Assembly: GCA_017542245.1 (NCBI GenBank)
Contig: JAFXXN010000134.1
Location: 1 to 64,000 of the forward strand
Origin: Lachnospiraceae bacterium
GTDB lineage: Bacteria; Bacillota; Clostridia; Lachnospirales; Lachnospiraceae
Length of the DNA: 64,000 nucleotides
Direction: 5' to 3'
Shown: piece by piece, positions 43,354 to 52,161 of the stretch
How positions within the stretch are numbered: position 1 is the first letter of the stretch
Layout of the letters: each line of letters starts with the position of its first letter
The notes under the pieces: model-generated
Databases searched by the model: none
Told to the model about the DNA's origin: nothing
The model's input: the letters and a program-made list of their open reading frames with translations, nothing else
Position numbers and translations under genes: made by a program

Positions 43354-44850
43354 ATGATAGACAACAGTTTAGATACTATAGCTGCCATATGTACCGGAAT
43401 GACCGGAGCCGGGATAAATATAATAAGGATCAGCGGTGACAGATCATTTGAAATAGCCGGAAAGATTTTTAAAAGTATCAGTGGAAAAAGCATTGAGAAA
43501 ATGGGAAATTTTTCGGTCAATTACGGATATATTGTCGATAATACCTTTAAAGTTGATAGTGTTGACAATGTGGATAAACCCGGTACCAACGATAATAATT
43601 CATATAATAAACCTACAGAAAAAGATAATACCATAGATGAAGTGCTTTTACTTAAGATGCAGGCACCCAGAAGCTATACAAAAGAAGATGTTATAGAAAT
43701 AGACTGTCACGGCGGAATAACTGTTACAAAACGTATACTTGAAGTAGTCTTAAGTAATGGAGCAAGACTTGCGGAACCGGGTGAGTTTACGAAAAGAGCA
43801 TTCTTAAACGGCAGGATTGATTTTTCACAGGCGGAGGCAGTTATAGATATTATAAATGCCAAAAGCAATCTTGCATTAAAGAATTCAGTAAAGCAGTTAA
43901 AAGGACAGGTTAAGGAAAAGATACTGGATTTAAGAAACAGGCTTATTTCAAAAACCGCATATATTGAAGCTGCACTGGATGATCCTGAGCATATAAGTCT
44001 TGAAGGTTTTGATGTAGTTTTAAAAAGTGATATAGAAGGCATAAAAAAAGAACTTAAAAAACTTATTGATTCCGCAGATGAAGGGAAATTCTTAAATGAA
44101 GGCATAAATACCTGTATTTTGGGACTTCCTAATGCCGGAAAGTCATCTCTGTTAAATTCTCTTTTAAATGAAGAAAGAGCTATAGTTACCGATATAGCCG
44201 GAACTACTAGGGATGTTTTGAAAGAAACCGTTGTTTTCGGTGATGTGGTTTTAAACATCATAGATACCGCAGGAATAAGAGAAACTTCGGATGTAATAGA
44301 GAAGATCGGTGTTGAAAAAGCTAAGAAGGAAGCTGAAGAGGCAGATCTTATTCTTTATGTTGTGGATTTGAGTGAAGGTTTGAGTGAGACTGATATTTCA
44401 ATTTTAAATAATCTAAAGAATAAGAAAATAATTCTTGTATATAATAAGAGTGATCTGATTTCAGATGAAGATGATGTAAAGAAAAATGAAAAAACAGTAT
44501 TAAAAAATGAAAACTCGAATCAGACAGGAATTTATAAAGAAGTTATAATATCTTCTCTTACGGGATATGGAATAGATTCACTTAAGAATTTGATTAAAAA
44601 CATGTTCTACAGTGGTAGTATAAATTCTGAGGAAGATGTTATCATTACTAATGAAAGACATAAAGAACTTCTTATAAGTGCAGATAAGAGTATTGAATCA
44701 GTAATAAACAGTATAGATATGGGAATGAGCGAGGATTTTCTTACTATAGATCTGATGGATGCTTACGGATCTTTGGGTAAGATAGTCGGTGAGAGTGTTG
44801 AGGATGACTTGGCAGACAGGATTTTCAAAGATTTCTGTATGGGTAAGTAA
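43354..44850 (+). CDS. mnmE: tRNA modification GTPase MnmE
   Basis: 498 residues. Start at ATG 43354 (MIDNSLDTIAAICTGMTGAG) after AAAAAGGAAA; the in-frame upstream 17 codons overlap the terminator hairpin. N-terminal tetrahydrofolate-binding domain, carrying an Asn/Asp-rich insert near residues 65-90. G domain with GLPNAGKSSLLN (G1), DIAGTTRDV (G2), DTAGI (G3) and NKSD (G4). Ends with DRIFKDFCMGK, the catalytic-type C-x-G-K. With MnmG it builds the cmnm5 group on U34 of tRNAs, including Lys(UUU), Glu(UUC) and Gly(UCC). Confidence 0.96.
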   Translation: MIDNSLDTIAAICTGMTGAGINIIRISGDRSFEIAGKIFKSISGKSIEKMGNFSVNYGYIVDNTFKVDSVDNVDKPGTNDNNSYNKPTEKDNTIDEVLLLKMQAPRSYTKEDVIEIDCHGGITVTKRILEVVLSNGARLAEPGEFTKRAFLNGRIDFSQAEAVIDIINAKSNLALKNSVKQLKGQVKEKILDLRNRLISKTAYIEAALDDPEHISLEGFDVVLKSDIEGIKKELKKLIDSADEGKFLNEGINTCILGLPNAGKSSLLNSLLNEERAIVTDIAGTTRDVLKETVVFGDVVLNIIDTAGIRETSDVIEKIGVEKAKKEAEEADLILYVVDLSEGLSETDISILNNLKNKKIILVYNKSDLISDEDDVKKNEKTVLKNENSNQTGIYKEVIISSLTGYGIDSLKNLIKNMFYSGSINSEEDVIITNERHKELLISADKSIESVINSIDMGMSEDFLTIDLMDAYGSLGKIVGESVEDDLADRIFKDFCMGK

Positions 44851-44892
44851 TCTTATTGATAGTATGTTAGCTCTAAAGAGTTGGAGAATGAT

Positions 44893-46794
44893 ATGCAATA
44901 CGAAGACTATGATGTAGCTGTTATAGGAGCAGGTCATGCAGGCTGTGAGGCAGCTCTTGCATGTGCAAGGCTTGGTTTAAAAACTATAGTTTTTACCGTA
45001 AGTGTGGATAGTATAGCTATGATGCCATGTAATCCGAATATCGGAGGAACTTCGAAAGGACATCTTGTTCGTGAAGTTGATGCTTTGGGCGGAGAAATGG
45101 GAAAAAATATCGACAGAACTTTTATCCAGTCGAAAATGCTTAATACTTCAAAGGGTCCTGCGGTTCATTCATTAAGAGCTCAGGCAGATAAAAAAGATTA
45201 TTCAGCATCTATGAGAAAAATACTTGAAAATACTGATAATCTTACTGTAAGACAGGATGAGGTTGCAGAAATTCTTACCTGTAAGGAAGACTCCTCTCCC
45301 ACTTCGGTCAAAGGGGTAAAAACTACTTCCGGAAATATTTATCCTGCAAGATGTGCGATAATCTGTACAGGCGTATATCTGAAAGCCAGATGTATTTACG
45401 GAGAAGTAAGCCATTATACCGGGCCTAACGGATTACCTGCTGCTAACAGTCTTACTCAGTCTCTTATAGATCTTGGCATAGATGTCAGAAGATTCAAAAC
45501 CGGTACACCTGCAAGGATAGATAAAAGAAGTATCGATTTTTCTAAAATGGAGGAACAGTTCGGTGATGAAAAGATAGTTCCTTTCTCTTTTGAAAACAAA
45601 TCGGAGGATCTTCAGAAAGAACAGGTTTCATGCTGGCTGACTTATACAAATGAGGAAACTCACAAAATCATAAGAGATAATATAGATCGGTCTCCTCTTT
45701 TTTCCGGTGCTATAGAGGGAGTAGGTCCAAGATACTGTCCTTCTATTGAAGATAAAGTAATGAGATTTGCAGACAAAGACAGACATCAGGTATTTATTGA
45801 ACCGGAAGGAAATTATACAAATGAAATGTATATATCCGGAATGTCAAGCTCTCTCCCGGAAGATGTTCAATATAAAATGTACAGATCGGTACCGGGTCTT
45901 GAGAATGCAAAGATCGTAAGAAACGCATATGCTATTGAATATGATTGTATTAATGCAACACAGTTATATCCTACTTTAGAATTTAAACATATAAGCGGAT
46001 TGTTCAGCGCGGGACAGAGTAACGGCAGTTCGGGATATGAAGAAGCTGCGGCACAAGGTATAATTGCTGGTATAAATGCAGCTATGAAATTAAAAAACGA
46101 GGAACCTCTTATATTAGACCGCTCAGACGGATATATCGGTGTATTGATCGATGATCTTGTTACAAAGGAAACATCAGAGCCATACAGAATGATGACTTCC
46201 AGAGCTGAATACAGATTACTTCTTCGACAGGATAATGCAGATCTGAGATTATCAAAATACGGATACAGAGTAGGGCTTTTAAGTAAGGAAAGATATGAAA
46301 GAGTTTTATATAAGCAGGAGGTAATAAAGAATGAAATAGAAAGACTTAAGAGCAACAGTGTTGGAACCAGTGAAAAAGTTCTTGAGTTTTTAAAACAGTA
46401 TAACAGTACTGCATTAACATCCGGAATAACTTTAGCTGAACTTATAAGAAGACCTGAACTCTCCTACTCTTTAATTGCTCCAATAGATAAGGGAAGGCCG
46501 GATATAGAAGAAGAAATTGCCGAACAGATAAATATTGAATTAAAATACGAGGGTTATATCAGCAGACAGATCACTCAGGTCGAACAGTATAAAAAACTCG
46601 AAAAGAAAAAAATCCCTGAAAATTTTGATTATGATGAAGTACCTTCTTTAAGAATTGAGGCAAGACAAAAACTTAAAAAGATAAAACCTGTTTCTATAGG
46701 TCAGGCTTCAAGAATTTCCGGTGTTTCACCGGCAGATATAAATGTACTTATTGTTTATATGAACAGTCGGAGGACTAAGGTTGGAGAAAATTGA
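44893..46794 (+). CDS. mnmG: tRNA uridine 5-carboxymethylaminomethyl modification enzyme MnmG
   Basis: 633 residues. FAD site [19 protein letters not shown] at the N-terminus, the [15 protein letters not shown] motif, [15 protein letters not shown] second dinucleotide region, and a C-terminal helical domain for MnmE. GGAG seven bases before ATG 44893; a TTG at 44881 is in frame but overlaps that site. Partner of MnmE. Its end overlaps rsmG by 14 bases. Confidence 0.97.
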   Translation: MQYEDYDVAVIGAGHAGCEAALACARLGLKTIVFTVSVDSIAMMPCNPNIGGTSKGHLVREVDALGGEMGKNIDRTFIQSKMLNTSKGPAVHSLRAQADKKDYSASMRKILENTDNLTVRQDEVAEILTCKEDSSPTSVKGVKTTSGNIYPARCAIICTGVYLKARCIYGEVSHYTGPNGLPAANSLTQSLIDLGIDVRRFKTGTPARIDKRSIDFSKMEEQFGDEKIVPFSFENKSEDLQKEQVSCWLTYTNEETHKIIRDNIDRSPLFSGAIEGVGPRYCPSIEDKVMRFADKDRHQVFIEPEGNYTNEMYISGMSSSLPEDVQYKMYRSVPGLENAKIVRNAYAIEYDCINATQLYPTLEFKHISGLFSAGQSNGSSGYEEAAAQGIIAGINAAMKLKNEEPLILDRSDGYIGVLIDDLVTKETSEPYRMMTSRAEYRLLLRQDNADLRLSKYGYRVGLLSKERYERVLYKQEVIKNEIERLKSNSVGTSEKVLEFLKQYNSTALTSGITLAELIRRPELSYSLIAPIDKGRPDIEEEIAEQINIELKYEGYISRQITQVEQYKKLEKKKIPENFDYDEVPSLRIEARQKLKKIKPVSIGQASRISGVSPADINVLIVYMNSRRTKVGEN

Positions 46795-47518
46795 ATTTTT
46801 AAAAAATGCTCTTAAAGAAATAAATATTGTAGCAGATGAAAATAAACTGATGCAATTATTGAAGTTTTATGATATGATAGTTGAGAAGAATAAAGTAATG
46901 AATCTTACAGCTATCACAGATTTTGAAGAGTTTGTTACTAAACATATAGTGGATAGTCTGGAAATAATAAGGGTAATTGATCTGTCAGGAAAAAGTTTAA
47001 AGATGATTGACATAGGAACCGGAGCCGGATTTCCCGGTATTCCTTTGAAGATTATTTATCCTGATTTAGAAGTTACATTATTTGATTCTCTTAAAAAACG
47101 TTTAGTCTTCCTGGATGAAGTTATCATGAGCCTAAGTCTTAAAAATATTCGGACTGTACATGGCAGGGCTGAAGAATATGGCAGGAAGAATGAATACAGG
47201 GAAAAATATGATTTGGTTGTTTCCCGTGCTGTTGCAGATATGACTCCGCTATGTGAATTATGTATTCCTTTCTGCAAAGTGAATGGTTTGTTTATTTCAT
47301 ATAAGGGGAGTAAAGGATATGAAGAACTACAAAAAGCAGAAGGCTGTATCAAAATTTTAGGTGGTGAAAAAAGCAAAGTAAGTGAATTTTCACTTGATTC
47401 TTCTAAAAGGTTTTTATTAAGTATTTTGAAGAAAAAACCGACTGATAATAAGTATCCAAGGGGTAGTGGTAAACCATTTAAATCACCACTATATATAGAG
47501 ACCAGGATTTGCACATAG
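46781..47518 (+). CDS. rsmG: 16S rRNA G527 methyltransferase RsmG
   Basis: 245 residues. SAM-binding [16 protein letters not shown] and [34 protein letters not shown] as in RsmG, and [14 protein letters not shown]. Methylates N7 of G527 in 16S rRNA. A TTG start with CGGAGG seven bases upstream, inside the mnmG end. Confidence 0.95.
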   Translation: MEKIEFLKNALKEINIVADENKLMQLLKFYDMIVEKNKVMNLTAITDFEEFVTKHIVDSLEIIRVIDLSGKSLKMIDIGTGAGFPGIPLKIIYPDLEVTLFDSLKKRLVFLDEVIMSLSLKNIRTVHGRAEEYGRKNEYREKYDLVVSRAVADMTPLCELCIPFCKVNGLFISYKGSKGYEELQKAEGCIKILGGEKSKVSEFSLDSSKRFLLSILKKKPTDNKYPRGSGKPFKSPLYIETRICT

Positions 47519-47537
47519 AAAATGAATGGAGAAAATG

Positions 47538-48380
47538 ATGGGAAAAGTTATAATAATTGCTAATCAAAAAGGCGGAGTAGGAAAAACTACTACTGCAATT
47601 AACTTATCTGCTGCTTTGGCCCAACATGGAATGAAAGTTCTTGCAATTGACTCAGATCCTCAGGGAAATTGCTCTAGTGGGCTTGGAATTGATAAAAATA
47701 AAGTAAAAAACAGTGTTTACCAAATGATTATCGGTGAATGTTCAATAGAAGAATGTATTCTTGACAGTGTTATCGAAAACCTTAAAGTTGTTCCTTCAAG
47801 TGTACAGCTTGCCGGAGCAGATATAGAACTTATTGGTTTGGATAACAAAGAACATATTCTTGAAGAAAAAATTAAAGATGTAGTTGATGAATTTGATTAT
47901 ATAATTATAGACTGTCCTCCATCATTAAATGTATTAACTGTAAATGCTATGACTGCTGCAGATTCTGTTATTGTTCCTATACAGTGCGAGTTTTATGCTC
48001 TTGAAGGTTTATCACAACTTTTATATACGATAAATCTTGTAAAAGAAAGACTTAATCCTGATCTTGTAATGGATGGAGTTGTTTTTACAATGTACGATGC
48101 AAGGACTAATCTCTCACTTCAAGTTGTTGAAGATGTTCGTAAAAATCTGAAACAAAACATATTTGCAACTATTATTCCAAGAAATGTAAGACTTGCAGAA
48201 GCTCCAAGCCATGGATTACCAATTTGCTTATATGATAATAAATCAGCCGGTGCAGAAGCATATGATGATCTTGCTTTAGAAGTACTTGAAAATGATGGTC
48301 ATGAAGGAAATGTTTCACATGAAACATCATCTGACAATAAAAAGTCCGGTGGACTAAAGAAATTGTTTAAAAAGAAATAA
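47538..48380 (+). CDS. parA: Chromosome-partitioning ATPase ParA/Soj
   Basis: 280 residues. Deviant Walker A ANQKGGVGKTTTAINLSAAL, Walker A' IDSDPQGNCSSGLG and Walker B YIIIDCPPSL. Nucleotide-dependent DNA-binding dimer that positions origins with ParB. GGAG six bases before the ATG at 47538 is preferred over the upstream ATG 47526. The C-terminal codons contain the first of five parS-like sites (48311-48326). Confidence 0.96.
   Translation: MGKVIIIANQKGGVGKTTTAINLSAALAQHGMKVLAIDSDPQGNCSSGLGIDKNKVKNSVYQMIIGECSIEECILDSVIENLKVVPSSVQLAGADIELIGLDNKEHILEEKIKDVVDEFDYIIIDCPPSLNVLTVNAMTAADSVIVPIQCEFYALEGLSQLLYTINLVKERLNPDLVMDGVVFTMYDARTNLSLQVVEDVRKNLKQNIFATIIPRNVRLAEAPSHGLPICLYDNKSAGAEAYDDLALEVLENDGHEGNVSHETSSDNKKSGGLKKLFKKK
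48311..48326. promoter_or_regulatory. parS-like site 1 (inside parA)
   Basis: TGTTTCACATGAAACA, one base from the canonical TGTTTCACGTGAAACA. Confidence 0.85.
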
Positions 48381-48409
48381 TGAATATTTAATAATTTACT
48401 ATAGAGGGA

Positions 48410-48425
48410 TGTTTCACATGAAACA
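48410..48425. promoter_or_regulatory. parS-like site 2
   Basis: TGTTTCACATGAAACA, 30 bases after the parA stop. Confidence 0.88.
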
Positions 48426-48674
48426 TTCCTCTTTTTAAATTATAGGAAAACAGTTTTAATTTGTTTTGACAACAAGACTACGTTTTATTTGAATAAAATG
48501 AAAATAATGAGAACTATTCTTAATTCATAATAGAAAACAATATAGACTAATCATCTCCTATTGTAAGTATTTTTATCTTTTTATGTATTTTAATTTATAT
48601 TAAAATATTTGTTTATATTTTATATTCACATATATATTATGTATGTTTTTATAAACCTTATATATAATACTAAA

Positions 48675-48710
48675 ACTTCTAAAATGTTTCACATGAAACA
48701 TTTTAGAAGT
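48675..48710. promoter_or_regulatory. parS-like site 3 with extended arms
   Basis: TGTTTCACATGAAACA at 48685-48700 flanked by ACTTCTAAAA and TTTTAGAAGT, giving 17-base arms around the central CA. Confidence 0.88.
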
Positions 48711-48796
48711 AGATAAATATTAATCTTGTTATTTATCAAATTATTTATATTAAATAATGTATACTAATCAACATGCTTGAACTTACATTAACTGAA

Positions 48797-48812
48797 TGTT
48801 TCACATGAAACA
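48797..48812. promoter_or_regulatory. parS-like site 4
   Basis: TGTTTCACATGAAACA. Confidence 0.88.
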
Positions 48813-48998
48813 TCCTCCTTCGCTTAGAAATTATTATATTATTTTTATAGTTTAACAGTGTTATAGAATTATTATATGTAAAAAAATAATCATGAAAAAA
48901 TCTCCATCAGAGGATAACATATTTTATTCTCTACAAAATTTTAATCAAGCATGATATTTATCATTATATAAAATTTTAAAATGACGATATAAAGAAAA

Positions 48999-49014
48999 TG
49001 TTTCACATGAAACA
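48999..49014. promoter_or_regulatory. parS-like site 5
   Basis: TGTTTCACATGAAACA, 113 bases before the parB promoter. Confidence 0.88.
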
Positions 49015-49126
49015 TTCTCCCTTTAAAAAATTTAATGATGGATGACAATTCTGAATAAGGCGACAGGTGGGACAGTTTTATTAGTCATCGCTCTTTAATT
49101 GTCCACGGAAATTTTATAAATTATAG

Positions 49127-49155
49127 TTGATAGATATAGGGAAACGTGATATAAT
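49127..49155 (+). promoter_or_regulatory. parB promoter
   Basis: TTGATA (49127-49132), 17-base spacer, TATAAT (49150-49155), 63 bases before the parB ATG. parB is therefore probably transcribed separately from parA. Confidence 0.78.
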
Positions 49156-49217
49156 ACAATTCTGTGAGAAGCCACCAAAAATGAGAATACAAAACTAATC
49201 TTAAGGAGAAAAATGTA

Positions 49218-50162
49218 ATGGCAACTAAAGATACAAAGAAAAACACTGTAACTAATAAATCAGAAAAAAAGCAGGTAAAGACGAAAAGTAAGTTTGGTCT
49301 TGGACAGGGTCTTAATACTTTAATTCCAACCTTCGAAGATAAACCTAAGGAAGAAAAAGCAAAAGATAAAGAAGAAAATAACAGCGGAATAGTTACAATT
49401 AATATAAACAGTATAGAACCGAATCCAAATCAGCCGAGAAAGAAGTTTGATGAAGATGCACTTGGTGAATTGGCAGAGTCAATTAAACAGCATGGTTTAA
49501 TCCAACCCATAGTTGTACAAAAAGCAGGAAAGATGTATCAGATAGTTGCCGGTGAAAGAAGATGGCGTGCATGTCGAATTGCAAAAATAAAAGAAGTTCC
49601 TGTCATAATTAAAGATTTATCCAAAAATGAACAATACGAGATTGCACTTATTGAGAATATTCAACGTGAAGATTTAAATGATATTGAAGAAGCACTCGCA
49701 TATAAAGCGTTAATTGAAGAATTTAATCTTAAACAGGATCAGGTTGCAGAAAGAGTTTCAAAGAGCAGGGTTGCTGTTACAAATTCACTTCGTTTGTTAA
49801 AACTTGATAAGAGAGTACAGGATCTTGTTGTTAACGGACTTATCACAGGTGGACATGCAAGAGCTCTTTTAGGTTTGGATGATGGTGACAAGCAATATGA
49901 AGTAGCTACAAGGATAATCGACGAAAGACTTAGTGTCAGGGAAACAGAAAAGCTTGTTAAGTCCTTATTGAATAAAACAGTTAAGCCGGAAAGAAAACAG
50001 ATTGATACAGAAGCAGTTTATAAAGAATATGAAAATAATTTAAGATCTATTCTTGGTTCCAAAGTTGAAATAAAACAAAACGGAAACAATAAAGGAAAAA
50101 TTGTTATCGATTATATTTCTACAGAGGATTTTGAAAGAATATATGATATTATTAAGCGATAA
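49218..50162 (+). CDS. parB: Chromosome-partitioning protein ParB/Spo0J
   Basis: 314 residues. N-terminal ParA-stimulating segment GLGQGLNTLIP; CTPase domain with PNPNQPRKKFDEDALGELAE and GERRWRACRIAKI; central helix-turn-helix QDQVAERVSKSRVAVTNSLR binding parS; C-terminal dimer domain. A CTP-dependent clamp loading at parS. AAGGAGAAAAATGTA precedes the ATG. A lysine-rich first 60 residues is longer than average. Confidence 0.96.
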   Translation: MATKDTKKNTVTNKSEKKQVKTKSKFGLGQGLNTLIPTFEDKPKEEKAKDKEENNSGIVTININSIEPNPNQPRKKFDEDALGELAESIKQHGLIQPIVVQKAGKMYQIVAGERRWRACRIAKIKEVPVIIKDLSKNEQYEIALIENIQREDLNDIEEALAYKALIEEFNLKQDQVAERVSKSRVAVTNSLRLLKLDKRVQDLVVNGLITGGHARALLGLDDGDKQYEVATRIIDERLSVRETEKLVKSLLNKTVKPERKQIDTEAVYKEYENNLRSILGSKVEIKQNGNNKGKIVIDYISTEDFERIYDIIKR

Positions 50163-50262
50163 TGTATTTATGGTTTTATAGAAGATAAATCTTTAAAATA
50201 TCAAATTTTATGTTATTTTGATTTTAAAGAAGTACTGAAAAAATACTGTTCATATAATACAT

Positions 50263-50280
50263 ATTCTACACATGTAGAAT
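50263..50280. promoter_or_regulatory. Palindrome before the DUF4446 gene
   Basis: ATTCTACACATGTAGAAT, 7-bp arms, 20 bases before the start codon and just downstream of a CATATAATAC -10-like box. Possible operator. Confidence 0.35.
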
Positions 50281-50300
50281 TTTGATAATGGAAGAATACT

Positions 50301-50816
50301 ATGAATTTATTTGATAAAATAGGTATAGACAGCGGTTATATAATTATCATCATGCTGATCATCATTATTGCCCTGTTTCTTTATACTTTCTCTTTAAGTA
50401 ATCTTATAAAAAAATATAAGAGAAGACAGGATATGTTTTTACAGGGAAATGATGGAAAAAACCTTGAACAGGCAATAATAAACAGATTCCGTGAATTAAA
50501 CGAGGTAAAGAAAACTGTTAATGAAAATAATGAAATTGTAAAGCAGTTACAGACATACAGCAGCTTTGCTTTTCAGAAATTTGCAGTAAATAAATATGAT
50601 GCTTTTGAAGGGATGGGCGGAAAGACAAGTTTTTCCCTTTGCGTTTTGACAGATAACAACGATGGATTTATTATATCATCGGTACATAACGAGATCGGCG
50701 GATGTTTTACATATGTTAAGGAGATTATCCGTGGGGAGTCGTATGTTGTATTAAGCAGTGAAGAGAAAAAAGCCTTAGAAACAGCCAAAAACAGAAGAAG
50801 TTGTCTGGATGACTGA
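50301..50816 (+). CDS. DUF4446 family membrane protein
   Basis: 171 residues. One N-terminal helix (YIIIIMLIIIIALFLYTFSL), then a coiled coil (IINRFRELNEVKKTVNENNE), then the conserved FQKFAVNKYDAFEGMGGKTS FSLCVLTDNNDGFIISS block typical of DUF4446, a family found beside parB in Clostridia. Function unknown; possibly tied to chromosome segregation or cell division by context. Confidence 0.85.
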   Translation: MNLFDKIGIDSGYIIIIMLIIIIALFLYTFSLSNLIKKYKRRQDMFLQGNDGKNLEQAIINRFRELNEVKKTVNENNEIVKQLQTYSSFAFQKFAVNKYDAFEGMGGKTSFSLCVLTDNNDGFIISSVHNEIGGCFTYVKEIIRGESYVVLSSEEKKALETAKNRRSCLDD

Positions 50817-50830
50817 ATTTTGGAGGAATA

Positions 50831-51769
50831 ATGCATACATTTATAAAGGCAATAGGATTCGGTAAGAAGGAAAGTCAGGCTGAGCTTGAAGATCTTATAA
50901 AAGAATCTGTATTAAAAGCTAATTTCAAATCTGAAAAGATTAAAAAATCGGGTTATAAGTTTCTTGAATTTAATAGGGAATTTGCTGAGAATATCGGTAT
51001 TATTGTCAGAGGTGAAGAAGATAAAGACGGCGTGTTTCATATAGGAAATTATTTTCCATATCTTAAACCGACTATTGACGGTATATATGAAAATGAAGTA
51101 TGTATACATAAGAAAATCGATTCCGATGCTTTTACCGGCATGTGTGATGACAGCAGACTTGGGATATCTCTGATTTTTTTTATTCAGAAGGCAGTTGATT
51201 ATGTCAACTTGGAAGATACTGAAATAAGAGAACGAAACAGAATAGTAAGACTTGCAGCCCTGGCAAAAACAGGGACCATTATACTTCCGACACAGAAAAG
51301 GATTTATTCGCATATTGCATCAAAAATAGATAATGCAATGAAAACACAGCTGATGGATTATGCAAAAAACGGCGATATGGAAGCTCTGAACTATCTTACC
51401 AATACGGATATTGATAAGTCAGTATCTGCATCGGAGAGAATTAAGCATGAGGATCTTTTCTCAATAGTTGAGACAAGCTTTATTCCATACGGCTCGGAAT
51501 CCGATCTGTATTCGGTACTTGGAAATATCATATCCGCAAAGCAGATTATGAATAACAGTACCGGAGAAAGTATATGGATTATCAGGATAATCTGTAATGA
51601 TATTGAATTCGAAGTGGCAATTAATGCAGAGGATCTGATGGGTTTTCCTTCTCCGGGTATGAGATTTAAAGGTGTAATATGGCTTCAGGGAGAAGTGGAA
51701 GCTATGCAGGATTTAAATCCTGAAAACAGCATGAATTTAAATTTTGATGACGACCTGCCGTTTGCATGA
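50831..51769 (+). CDS. DUF3881-type protein
   Basis: 312 residues, soluble. Starts MHTFIKAIGFGKKESQAELE and contains the IGNYFPYLKPTIDG, CDDSRLGISLIFFIQKAVDY and SFIPYGSESDLYSVLGNIIS segments found in DUF3881 proteins of Lachnospiraceae. The family has no known biochemical role. TGGAGGAATA precedes the ATG, 15 bases after DUF4446, so they form one unit. The family assignment is from memory of the pattern. Confidence 0.6.
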   Translation: MHTFIKAIGFGKKESQAELEDLIKESVLKANFKSEKIKKSGYKFLEFNREFAENIGIIVRGEEDKDGVFHIGNYFPYLKPTIDGIYENEVCIHKKIDSDAFTGMCDDSRLGISLIFFIQKAVDYVNLEDTEIRERNRIVRLAALAKTGTIILPTQKRIYSHIASKIDNAMKTQLMDYAKNGDMEALNYLTNTDIDKSVSASERIKHEDLFSIVETSFIPYGSESDLYSVLGNIISAKQIMNNSTGESIWIIRIICNDIEFEVAINAEDLMGFPSPGMRFKGVIWLQGEVEAMQDLNPENSMNLNFDDDLPFA

Positions 51770-51832
51770 TAAAGTAATGAAATTTTTTAACATAATATTT
51801 AGAATTTTTCAGATTAATATGACGAAAATATC

Positions 51833-51861
51833 TTGCATTTTGGACTTTGTTATGGTATAGT
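51833..51861 (+). promoter_or_regulatory. Promoter of the structured RNA
   Basis: TTGCAT (51833-51838), 17-base spacer, TATAGT (51856-51861). Confidence 0.7.
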
Positions 51862-51867
51862 GTATTT

Positions 51868-52050
51868 TACATGAATTTCGGGAATATTCATGTATTAATG
51901 CCCACCATTCTGGTTAAGCCCATACGGACAGGCGGGGCGACTGCCGCGGGTGGCGAAAGGCCACATTAGGTAACATCGCTTCTGATAAGTTTAGTAGGAT
52001 TAGTTTATGACGGGTTATTTCAGGACAGATGTTATCATCTGTCCTTTTTA
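51868..52050 (+). ncRNA. Structured RNA or riboswitch-like leader before speA
   Basis: About 180 nt between a promoter and a strong terminator. 5' hairpin TACATGAAT/ATTCATGTA (51868-51894); a GC-rich middle with GCCCACC, GGCGGGGCGACTGCCGC and GTGGCGAAAGGCCAC hairpins that stands out in AT-rich DNA; terminator AGGACAGATG/CATCTGTCCT (52022-52045) and T-run. Either an independent small RNA or an attenuator/riboswitch controlling the polyamine genes that begin about 110 bases later. I do not recognise an SRP, 6S, ykkC or lysine element. Confidence 0.65.
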
Positions 52051-52086
52051 TATTACAAAATTGAAGATGCGGAGCATCGTTTTGTT

Positions 52087-52120
52087 ACCGAGGAAACGCG
52101 AAAGGCTTTTCGAGGTGACT
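52087..52120 (+). repeat. Operon-internal hairpin repeat, copy 1
   Basis: GAGGAAACGC, GAAAGGC and TTTTCGAGGTGAC recur at 54497-54530 in the same operon. It folds as GAAACGC against GC(G)TTTTC. Confidence 0.65.
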
Positions 52121-52161
52121 TTGACTCATCTTTACTGATGCATGCGGGAGGAAACAGAGCC

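Larger units (their letters stand above)
48381..49126. other. AT-rich parA-parB spacer with parS cluster
   Basis: The 837 bases between parA and parB contain no gene. Besides four parS-like sites (entries below) there are only AT-rich tracts and a TTGTCCACGG at about 49099-49108 that resembles a degenerate DnaA box. The spacer could be a centromere-like or origin-adjacent segment. Confidence 0.7.

Noticed and set aside
43569..43577. DnaA box TGTGGATAA
   Set aside because: A single site inside the mnmE coding region, in a lineage-specific insert; no clustering.
51868..52050. SRP RNA or 6S RNA
   Set aside because: No GGAA tetraloop with AGCAG motif, and the ends do not pair into a single long helix with a central bubble.
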